A stretch of 64,000 bases of DNA from Diphasiastrum complanatum (Eukaryota > Streptophyta > Lycopodiopsida > Lycopodiales > Lycopodiaceae). Position 1 is the first letter of the stretch. Every line of letters begins with the position of its first letter. The translations under genes were made by a program, and so were the position numbers. The DNA lies in contig CM055093.1 of NCBI GenBank assembly GCA_029204225.1, forward strand, positions 2,336,887-2,400,886, in the 5' to 3' direction. The notes beneath the pieces were generated by a model that saw only the letters and a list, made by a program, of their open reading frames with translations, made no database searches and had not been told where the DNA came from. Positions 54,987 to 64,000 of the stretch are shown here, in pieces.

Positions 54987-55910
54987 ATGAAATATGACCT
55001 ACTGCACCCGGTCTTAGCCCAAGCACCATTCAAAAAGTGGGGATTGGATTACATCGGTCCAATTCACCCTGTGGCAAGGAGTTCCCAGGCTCAATACATA
55101 ATCGTAGCCACAGACTACCTCACCAAGTGGGTCGAAGCCAAGGCAGTAAGAGTAGCTAATGCTAGGACCACTGATAAGTTCCTTTATCAAAATATCATTG
55201 TGCGCTTTGGAAGCCTGGTGGAGCTAGTCAACGATCGCGGAAGCCATTTCATCAATGAGACCATCAAGGTCCTATTGGAGGAATTCTTCGTGATCCACAG
55301 AACAATTAAGCCTTATTATCCTCATGGTAATGGGCAAGCAGAATCATCCAATAAAATCTTGTGTAGCGTGCTCACAAAGACAGTTGAAGCTAGCAGATCA
55401 GATTGGGGACATAAGCTGCATGATGCTCTATGGGCATTCAGGATAACATATAAAGAAAGCACTGATCAAACACCCTTCCAATTGGTATATGGTCAGGATG
55501 TTGTAATGCCAGTAGAGTTTCTAGTTCCTTCATTAAGGATTGCCACCACGCAACATCTTAATGAGTCCAAATCTCTACAACTACGCCACAAAGCTTTGCA
55601 TAAACTCTGTGAAACACGCTTACTAGCTGTGCATGCACTGGCAGCTGAAAAGGAAAGATGCAAAGCATGGCATGATCGCAGGTTACAAAAGAAGAATCTT
55701 TGCTCTGGAGATCTGGTCCTGATGTATAAAACCAAGGCGATCAAGGGAAAGTTAAAATTCACAGGTGAAGGTCCTTATCGGATCAAGAAAATTCTTAATC
55801 ATGGAGTCGTGAATTTGGAAAAGCTAGATGGGACACCATTCGATACACCCATCAATGTAGCCAGTTGCACAAGTACTGGCCACCACAATGAGATAGATCC
55901 AGATTGGTGA
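54987..55910 (+). pseudogene. Ty3/gypsy integrase core and C-terminus
   Basis: An open 307-codon frame covers the integrase core: PFKKWGLDYIGPI (first Asp), LVELVNDRGSHFINE (second Asp), PYYPHGNGQAESSNK (catalytic Glu), DALWAFRITYK and TPFQLVYGQDVVMPVEF. The C-terminal domain has CSGDLVLMYK and GEGPYRIKKI. No chromodomain follows. The frame is intact, but upstream protease, RT, RNase H and the zinc finger are missing, so it is annotated as a fragment. Lack of a chromodomain and the downstream ORF and LTR family point to a Tat/Athila-like lineage; that is inference. Confidence 0.92.
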
Positions 55911-57066
55911 AGGCACGTTACGAAAAGCTAATCTACTAAACCATCACCACTAGATCTAGGAAGATCAAGCCAAATCAAGCTAGATCCATCAAGATTCGGC
56001 TAGATCTGGCAAGATCGGGGAAATCTAGCAGAATCCAAGAAGGATCCAAATCCAGACGGGATAAAAAAAAAGCAGATCATCATATTATGCCAATAAGTCC
56101 TCTAAATTTGTAGATCAAAGACCTCGATCTCAGTAACTATGGCAAATTAAAGGGCAAAATTCACCAAAGACTGATGGAGCTGTTACCAATTATCCATCAA
56201 AACTTCCAAAGAGCTACTAACAGCCAGATCAAGCATGGATAAAGCTGATTATCAGTTTGCAACAGTTAAAAATCAGAAAATCTTGAGATCTCGTCAAAAA
56301 ACACTCTGAAAAGAGCACTTTTTTCATGATTTTTGGAGATCCCCTGGGAGATAGCTCTTGAAACTTGGACAGTCACCAGATATGACCCAGATGCATCTAT
56401 GAAAATCTCTACGAGAGTTCCTGATGGAGGAATCATCATTTTTTAGTGTGTGTGAGGGTTCCCAGAAGTTGAATTTTCAGAACCCTCATAGAGCATCAAG
56501 ATCATCTTAGCAACCCTCGCAAGGTTCCTAAATGGAATCAAAGTAGTGAAATTAGCCTACCTACATGGTTTGATCTTGAAAATCCAATCACAGGAGCAAG
56601 TTGTGCGAGATATCACTTCCTGCGAAAGTTGAACCCTTGCAGACAGCCTGAACCCTCGCTTAACCTGCATGGCAGTCAAATCACCTTCTGAACTCTCGCA
56701 GACTTTCTTGAGGTGTTAGAATTTTGTGAAAAATGTGCCTGCCAAAATTTGAGTGCAACTAAGCAAAGGAAAGTGGATTTCACCTAATACGCACTCTAAA
56801 TTCTGCTATATAAGGGCTGAATTCGAGTCATTTGTCACCTTTGCTAGCGAAGCTCTGTCAAAATTTACAGTAAAATTACCAAGTTTTTTGTTTGTGACCA
56901 AACTTCCTACCATCTATCATCTGCTCATACTGAACACCGATCTGAACTTTGAACTACATTTCTTGTCATCCAACACTCGTTATTCACAATTTTCTGTCGT
57001 TTTCACATATTTTAACCCTTTCCACCATTTTTTCTATTTTTTTGTCCTTTAATTATCACTGCTAAC
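55911..57066 (+). other. Spacer with ACTCTCGCA-type motifs after integrase
   Basis: There is no gene. Motifs ctctacgagagtt, gtgtgagggttc, aaccctcgcaagg and gaactctcgcagac recur between about 56408 and 56705. This is the same motif family as in the leader of the gypsy element at 21494-25625, which has the same LTR family. Confidence 0.55.
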
Positions 57067-58613
57067 ATGGCCTACTCACCCTCTAAAGACTCTGGCACCA
57101 AACAAGTGATCCAGTGTGAAATCCCCTAGGCCACACAGATCTGGCCCTTACCCTCTGACGCTCTAATCCAACTATGGCTACAGACGGTCGGCCCACTTCT
57201 AGAGGCAACGGGTTTTTACCCGATGCTTTTTCATTCTGAGATTAACATGGGCCTCGCCCTTCATGCTTACACCACCTGAGATGAGCAAAAGACTCGCTTC
57301 CACTTCTTGTACCAAGGTACCACGTACAAGGTCAGGATTAATACAGACTCGATGGTCACCATTGGCATTATGTCCGGTGATCATCAGCCCATCTCCCATT
57401 GACATGACAAAACTCTGATCAAACCTTTTGTCACCCAAATTGCACCAAAAATCCCACTCCAGACTAACAATGGTTACTTGGTAGACACTATCACAGAACC
57501 CGTCATTCAGGTGGTTGCGCATCTCTTGAATAACTTTCTGGTTATTTCAACATTTCGCAAGGACAGAATCCAATCTAAGCTACTGAGTCAGATAGTGGAA
57601 TTCTTTCTGGAATTCCCTGGCCCCCCAGTTGTGCCATACGTCTGGCATAGCTTTCTTATTCGGGAACCAGCCAACTCCATCAAACCCAACAACCGTGAGC
57701 ATATCACAGCAGGCCCCATGTTGTGTAATTTTGCCCGTGCACTTCTCGAGACAAAAGTGTGCGGTTTCCAACGCTCATCCCTTTTGTCTACCCTCGTGCC
57801 ACACACTAACCTTTATTCGCCATCTCAAGCATCCACCTCTTCCCGACTTGCAGTTACTAACGGCCAGCAAATGAATGTGTGGCGCTGCCTCTACATCTTC
57901 ATCTCCACCTGCTACTCGAAGACGCGCCTCCACTACTGCACTAACCACTCCATCAACCACCGCCACTTGTTCTTCCGTGCAACCCCCCACTTCGATCTTT
58001 GTTGTCGCTACCTCTCTTTCTATTCCATCCACAACTATTTCTATGTCCATCCCCGTTTCGTCTGTTGATACCACTTCCATATATGTTCCATTATCCACTA
58101 CTCCGTCCATCACCTCGCATCCTCCATAACTCCTGCCGCCACCGTTGCTTCCATACCATTTAATCCGTCTGATTCTCAATTGTCTCCCGACACTCTAGCG
58201 TGAATGCAAGTCATCAATTTTTCAACCCCATGCCAGACACTTTCTGCTCCATCCTCACTTTCTTCCATACTCCACACCACCCTTCAGTTTTCCTCTGTTC
58301 CTCCCATCCTCTCGTTCAAACAAACCGTCCTCACTCTTGTTTCCATAGTTGCTTCTCAAACCCCACTTGCTTCGCCAACAAAGGTTGCCGAGGGCAACCA
58401 ACTGTTGCTTGATGACGTATTTGTCCAAACAATTTTCGTACCATCGCCAAATCGGACTGATTTTACCGTCCCAGATGGCATCAGATCCAATGAGAACCTG
58501 ATAGAAGATGATGACGCCAGTACTCCACAAGTTGTCGGGGCTGATACAACACAAGCCCCTACCAGTGCCAGTATACTGGCTACTCCCGCAGACCTAACGA
58601 CGACATACTAGAC
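57067..58613 (+). pseudogene. Accessory ORF between integrase and 3' LTR of a gypsy element
   Basis: The ATG at 57067 opens a frame with stops at 57127 (TAG), 57277 and 57400 (both TGA). It is then open for about 150 codons of globular character (VIQVVAHLLNNFLVISTFRK, FFLEFPGPPVVPYVWHSFLI). Near 57860 the frame shifts into a Ser/Thr/Pro-rich tail (57875-58127) and then into an acidic end (58204-58611). I do not recognise the domain. Its place after integrase and before an LTR matches the extra third ORF known in Athila/Tat-type gypsy elements, but no membrane or envelope feature is visible. The two TGA stops could be Trp codons lost by C-to-T change. Confidence 0.5.
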
Positions 58614-58803
58614 TCTGGGGAAATACATCCTGGATGTGGTAGAGGCCAAAGCTATCTTGGAAAGTAGGACTTGAAGAAACTGGACCATCTCAACTTCATG
58701 AAAGATGTTACGGACTACCTGATCCACCATAGGCGGGCAAAGAGGACGCTATACTAAACCGGTAGAGTACCGAGGGACCGACACTACTTCAGACCGTGGG
58801 TCC

Positions 58804-59135
58804 TATTGGAAATATTCCCAACAAAGTGTAAATAAATAAAATCGTCCAATAAAATGTGTTGCGAGGGCATGACATCATGCGCATATAAGCCCATGGCCCA
58901 ATGACCATGCAGATTAAGTTGTAAATAAAAAAATAGACTTGGGTTCTTTGTAATTAAAATAAAATTTGAGGCCCAAAGTCAATTTTAAACTTAGGGTTTA
59001 CTTTTTAGAGTTGGGTCCAATTTTGGACTCACATGAATCTTGTGATTTCCAATGTACTTTTTGTGGACCCTTGAATCAAGTTGGGTCCAAGATGAATGGC
59101 TAGGATGTGAATATTAGCCAATAGGATTGAGGGGT
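58804..59135 (+). repeat. Gypsy LTR start, inverted relative of 24805-25625
   Basis: It starts TATTGGAAATATTCCCAACA (TG decayed to TA) and matches the first 330 bases of the other LTR. Shared blocks include aaagtgtaaataaataaaat, tgttgcgagggcatg and ttgggtccaagatgaatgg. It then stops matching. It is probably the 3' LTR of the gypsy element carrying the integrase at 54987. Confidence 0.85.
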
Positions 59136-60616
59136 TACTCTATGCTAAAGAGTCCAAGTGTGAATTCTTTAAGCAAGAGTTGCTTTATCTCAGTCATAAG
59201 ATCATAGTAAATGGGATCAAGATTGGCGTTTTTCATCCAATTATGGAAGACATTTTGTATACATTTAGCAAAAGAAGACAATATCAAAATAAATAAAGGT
59301 ATATTTTCAAATAAATTACCATAATTTGAAAAACTCAAATAGTTATAAAAAATCATCAACCAAACAATGTCCACTTATGTAAGCATGAAAGAGCTTGTAT
59401 TCAAAATTCAAAAACTATATTGAAGGGCACATGAAGTTAGCAACAATGCTTGCAAAAACAAAAAAAGTTATAGGCCAATTATTCAGTCCATTCTCAAAAG
59501 CCTCACACACACAATGCCCATATAAAGAAGATAGTTCCAATAAACAACTATAAACTAAAGATAATAAAATACATTGATGAAGATCTTTTTTTACACAAAT
59601 ATAATCTAAATCCAACTACTCTTTGCATTTTTTGCCGGAAGAAAGAAAGAACATTAGAATCACAAGTAAGAAAATGAACAATCAATAAGATAAAAAACAA
59701 GATAAAATTTAAGCGAGTCCAAATAAACAACTAATTTTTTAATCGTTTTCACATTTGATCAATGGAAAGGCTCTCAGTAAAAAACAATTGCATCCTAGCA
59801 ACAATGACATGTGAGAAAATAGCCCCATGTCTTCCACAAGGCCACATAGCCGAAGAGGGCAATTTTTATGTGTTTAATGTTCTGACTCTACATTATCATT
59901 GTAATCAAATGCGATTGGCTAATGTTGTAAAAAAATTACCACCTTTGAAGCTCAATCACATGCCTTAAAACACAAAAAGTGAGCTAATAACTTTTCCATT
60001 TTGTACTTACTACAAAACAAAAAGTGTATAATAATAAGATGCATTAGCCAATGTCCACCAATTTTCTGATACTGAAAGGTTGAAAGAAACTGAAGAGTTT
60101 GATATAAATTTGATATCACGAAGGATTACATAATAGTGCACATTGACAATCCTAGTTGACAAAACCTGGATAATTCTTATCAAATTGTAAACTTTCACTG
60201 TAGCAGAAGAGAAATGATTTCTATAAGTCTTTGCACCAAAACACAAGCCTTTTCGAAGTTATACATCAAAATAGAGGCATACCTGTGACTTGTATATTAT
60301 CATACCATGGTGGTGTGGAGAATAATATGCATGAGAAAGAACCTGATAAAGAATTGGAGGGCCTCTTATGTGGGATAAAATTGGAGTTTTTTTTGTTGTT
60401 GTTGTTGGGGATACCTCATTACTTAGAACTTCTAGACAAGTCAAACTTGCTTGAAATTCACTTCCAATTCAAGCAAAATCAAAAATTAGTCACTCAAAAC
60501 CTAATAAATTCAGAGAGACATAGTGGCTAAAAGCATGGTTTGGTAGTCCTATCTCATGGAACAGTTGTAAGCAAACTTCTATCGCTCTTTCTTCATTTCG
60601 TTATACTTAATCTGAT
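59136..60616. other. No supported gene
   Basis: AT-rich, stop-dense in all frames. No element ends or motifs are recognised. Confidence 0.5.
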
Positions 60617-61757
60617 TACATCTCCTCCCCAGCTTGCATCAGGGTATCCACTAAGCTGATGAAGATTGTCGTTGTTGACTTCTCTATAGTAGATGCATTG
60701 GTCCAAGGTAGCTCAAATATAACTCATGACTCTTATGAGAGCCTTCCAATGGGTAATGTCAGGATTAGCCATATATTGGTTGAGTGAGCTTACTACAAAA
60801 GAGATGTCAAGTCTTGTACAGACCATTGCATACATGAGAGATCCAAGTATCGATCGATAAGGATACTCTCTCATCTGCTCCTCTTTTTGTCTGGTATGAG
60901 GACATTGGTCCTTTAACAAACGCAGGCCTGGATCCATTGGTGAGTGAGCTAACTTACAATTCATTAGATTGTATCTGTCAAGAACATTGTGAAAATACCT
61001 TTGTTGAGTGATATAGATCAGTCATCTCGCTCTGTCTCTATGGATCTGAATGCCCAAACAGAAGTGAGCTTCGTCCAGATCAGTCATGTCGAACTCAAAA
61101 AACAGCATCTGTTTAGAATCCTTGACCAAATTGGTATTGTTGCTGAAAAGCAACGTATCATCCATGTATAAGGTGATGATAATGAAGGATTGCTACACCG
61201 ACTTGGAATAAACGTTGCAATCAACAGTGCTTGGTTGGAAACCTTGTTTGATGAGGAATGTGTTGATCCTCTAAAACCAAACTCTGGTAGACTGTCTCAA
61301 GCCGTAGAGTGCCTTGTGGAGTTTACAAACATGATTCTTCATACCTTCCAGAACATATCCTTCGGGCTGGATCATGTAGATGTCTTCTTGTATAACTCCA
61401 TTCAGATAAGCTGTTTGCACATCAAGTTGATGCACCTCGAGGTCGACAACTACAACATATGATAGAAGGGCTTGGATCGATGAATGCTTGACTATTGGAC
61501 TGAATGTCTCACTATAGTCAACATTGGGAATCTGAGTGAACCCTCGTGCTATCAATCTTGCCTTCTTTCAATCAATCACACCATTGGCATTGTACTTGAT
61601 CTTGAAGATCCATTTGCAATCAATGATATTGCAGCCAATAGGAGCTTTGACTAATGACCACGTCTGGTTCTTGATCAGAGAGGAACACTCTCTGTTCATG
61701 GCTTCTCTCCAGAGATTAGAGTCCGGGTGGCTAAGTGCCTCTTTGACTATTGTCGGT
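60617..61757 (-). pseudogene. Copia RT, same lineage as 40545-42010
   Basis: The minus-strand order is: TIVKEALSHPDSNLWREAMN, SLIKNQTWSLVKAPIGCNII, CKWIFKIKYNANGVI, stop, then [43 protein letters not shown] and [16 protein letters not shown], then a break, and later MNCKLAHSPMDPGLRLLKDQ, EYPYRSILGSLMYAMVCTRL and the first residues of RNase H (GYPDASWGGDV), where it is cut. The region coding for the catalytic YVDD falls in the disrupted part (about 61100-61270). The right edge at 61757 joins gypsy integrase of the opposite strand. Confidence 0.9.
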
Positions 61758-62427
61758 ACTCATCTCTGACAGGGGTACCCATTTCCTAAACAAAAGTATC
61801 AAGGCTTTGACCGATCAGTTGACGATCAAGCACCGGAAAAGCACACCCTACCACCCGCAAGCCAACGGTCAGGCTGAAAGCACAAACAAACAACTAGTGG
61901 GTATTCTAAGGAAAACCCTATCAGACCGAAAGAGGGATTGGGACAAAAAATTGTACTCGACATTGTGGGCATATAATGCCACCTATAAGACCAGTACCAA
62001 CCACACGCCCTTTTTTCTAGTGTATGGCTAAGAATGTGTACTGCCAATAGAAATAGAGCTCCCATCCTTGCGGTTTGCCATGAAGCACGACCTAGGAGAG
62101 AAAGAATCAATACAGCACCGACTGGACACTTTACAAGACCTGGACGGGCACTGAATACCTACCCTAAATCACCAAGAAACCCACAAAAGACGCATGAAGG
62201 AGATTCGTGATAGGAACTTGCGCGTTTTTAAGTTCAGGCAGGGGCAGTTGGTGTTGTTCTACGATGCTAGACACAAGTTGATGCCTCAAAAGTTGGGGCC
62301 ACGCTGGAACGGTCCATATGTATTAGTGAGACTATATGAAAATAACACAGTTAAGCTGGCAGAGTTAAACGGTGAAATTTTTAACCACCGAACCAACATA
62401 AACAAGATAAAAGCCTACTGTAGTTAA
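61750..62427 (+). pseudogene. Ty3/gypsy integrase, 5' truncated
   Basis: It starts in the core just before the second Asp: SVLISDRGTHFLNKSIKALT, then TPYHPQANGQAESTNKQLVG (catalytic Glu), RDWDKKLYSTLWAYNATYKT and HTPFFLVYG. A TAA stop at 62029 comes next, then ECVLPIEIELPSLRF, a stop in the following linker, and an open C-terminal domain (LRVFKFRQGQLVLFYDARHK and KLGPRWNGPYVLVRLYENN) to 62427. There is no chromodomain. Confidence 0.9.
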
Positions 62428-62644
62428 AGAGAAGCCAAAGTCGCATGTACAGTATGTAACACCTTTTCATGTTCACCTTTTCAGGTATCGGAGTGAACGA
62501 CCTAGAAGCATCATGAATACGGGAAACACTCATAGAATCAAAAGTAGCCTTAGTGACCTTGTACATATACACTGAATGGAAGGGTGCGAAAAACCAAAAC
62601 AAAAATTCATAAAATCAAGAAAAATACAAAAAGATTATTGTTGT

Positions 62645-63082
62645 GATATGGAACTTACCAAAGAACTTGGGACGTATACATTAAAGGTAGACGGAGCCTG
62701 CAGACATTCGAATAGAGAAGGTGCCATAGGAGCAGTATTGCAAAATCCCAATGGGACTGAACTAGCCAGTATAGGAGTCCTATTAGGGAAAGGATTCACA
62801 AACAACACTGCCAAATACAAAGCTTTTCTAATCGGTCTACAAATGACCATGCGAGTTGAGCAAACTATAGACAACCTCTGAATTATGGGGGATTGACAAC
62901 TCCTAATCCAAGGTATGACTGGCATATACTGACTCAAATGCAGGACCTTACAGGCCTATGCAATTGCCATCAACGAATACACTACAGAGTTTTTCCACAT
63001 CGAATGGATGCATATTCCATGAGCACAGAACCAATGTGCTGATAGTCTAGCTGCGATAGCCTACGACCATGATCATTACTCC
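62645..63082 (+). pseudogene. Extra RNase H (archaeal-like) downstream of integrase
   Basis: GTYTLKVDGACRHSNREGAI, then GAVLQNPNGTELASIG and FTNNTAKYKAFLIGLQM match the aRNH type of RNase H (pattern DGAxxxxxxxAGxGxVL...TNNxAEYxAL). The catalytic Glu position reads Thr/Lys (NNTAKY). Three stops follow in the C-terminal half (from 62879 on), where MGD-QLLIQG and CADSLAAIA still mark the last Asp motifs. It lies about 220 bp after the integrase end on the same strand, in a separate frame. Some plant Tat gypsy elements carry such a second RNase H; position after integrase is the notable point. Confidence 0.7.
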
Positions 63083-64000
63083 TTGCCCTTTGGCACACAT
63101 CGCACTTTTTTAAGTATTCCTCCATATCCTTATGAATCGTTGGCCACCAACATCCTGATTGCAGGATCTTGTGAATTGTAATGTCGAAAGCAAAATGGCC
63201 TCCACCCATGCCTTCATGTGAAAGCGAAATGATTTGGGTGGCCTCATGAGGAAGAATACACTGCCGAAGAATTTCGTCTGGTCCTCTTCGATACAACTGG
63301 CCGACAATCAGCTGATAAGGTCTAGCCTTCAAGATCAATTTACATTGTTCCGCCTTTGGTAGTGATTTGTCTAGTTGGCCCCGCATTAGATATTTAACAA
63401 TGTCGGCAGCCATTCGGGTACTGTGTCCACGTAAAATAAGACAGCATCTGCCAGCTCATCGTCAGGTTGGGTTGCAATCTCCTTCTCCTTGATTCGCGAA
63501 ACATGATCTGCCATGCAGTGTTGTTTTCCCTTGCGAACTACTATCCGAAAATCAAATTCCAACAATAGAAGTAGCCATCTGGTGATTCTTCCGGTGTTGC
63601 AAGTTTTTTTAACGAGATAGAGCAAGTGTTGATGGTCCGTATAAAAAGCAAAATGTGTGGCCATCAGGTAGTGAGAAAATTTCTTAACCGCATAGATCAT
63701 TGTTAGTGCTTCCCGCTCTGTAGTTGAATAATTCATTTCGGTATCACTGCATTGTCGGCTTGCAAATCGAATTGGAAAATCCTTTTTGTGTTTACATGGT
63801 TGGGTTAAGACTGCTCCAACTGCATACTTCGATGCATCCGTATGCACGTGAAACTCAATGGACCAATTGGGTGGGCGTAAGATAGGTGCTGAAGCCAATG
63901 CATCCTTAAGATTTTGGAAGGCCTTTAGGACTTCCTCGTTCCAATGTGGGTCCGTTGTGAGTTTGGTCAGACTAACTCTGCAAAATCAAGAACGAAGATC
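63083..64000 (-). pseudogene. Ty3/gypsy RNase H and integrase zinc finger, running off the edge
   Basis: On the minus strand from the window edge: KLTTDPHWNEEVLKAFQNLK (RT tail), ASAPILRPPNWSIEFHVHTDASKYAVGAV (RNase H first Asp), TTEREALTMIYAVKKFSHYL (Glu), FAFYTDHQHLLYLV (Asp) and KQHCMADHVSRI. After a one-base frameshift near 63400 come VKYLMRGQLDKSLPKAEQ and the H2C2 integrase zinc finger (HEGMGGGH...CDVC). It is joined at about 63083 to the opposite-strand RNase H of another element, so the integrase core is lost. The 63386-63898 part has no stop. Confidence 0.9.

Noticed and set aside
57067-58613. Envelope gene of an Athila-like element
   Set aside because: No signal peptide, transmembrane segment or fusion-like region visible; only the position fits.

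Overview
This window looks like a transposon-dense, gene-poor stretch of a large plant nuclear genome. A gymnosperm, probably a conifer, fits best. The reasons are many Ty1/copia and Ty3/gypsy elements of different ages nested in and inverted against each other, initiator-Met-tRNA primer sites, a CACTA-type transposon end, and a Penelope-like reverse transcriptase of the kind reported in conifers. I see no complete host gene and no rRNA, tRNA or CRISPR array. All calls come from reading the sequence; no search was run.

Layout. 1-2190 holds a copia leader and LTR (minus strand) and a gypsy integrase remnant. 2219-3677 plus 10110-10292 is the right-hand part of a CACTA-like DNA transposon, split by a full-length, very young Ty1/copia element (3678-10109: 5-bp target duplication, LTRs differing by one indel, intact 1317-aa gag-pol). 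10298-11690 carries a Penelope-like RT remnant, followed by a long (CT)n tract in a candidate LTR. 14847-20567 holds two copia derivatives whose gag/protease region is recognisable but whose integrase/RT region survives only as a diverged, largely open 'ghost'. 21494-25625 is a gypsy element (minus) with its target duplication preserved and pol plus nearly all of the 3' LTR deleted. 27183-31488 contains copia pol and LTR pieces and a host type II peroxiredoxin first-exon fragment. 31489-36400 is mostly featureless, with a few unidentified ORFs. 36402-43120 is a mosaic of copia and gypsy pol fragments plus a histone-H3-like N-terminus with its own TATA box. 43308-47862 is a structurally complete copia element with target duplications that lacks RT. 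49100-53739 has two further ghost-type copia derivatives. 54124-59135 contains a gypsy integrase, a downstream accessory ORF and a partial LTR. 60617-64000 holds copia RT, gypsy integrase, an extra RNase H and a second gypsy element running off the edge.

How the parts relate. The intact element at 3678-10109 could supply RT and integrase in trans to defective relatives that keep tRNA primer sites, polypurine tracts and LTR termini TGTGAA...TTCACA. Two host 5' gene ends (peroxiredoxin, histone H3-like) each sit upstream of, and in the same orientation as, a truncated copia pol. That recurrence, and the open-frame ghost pol regions, are the least ordinary signals here.
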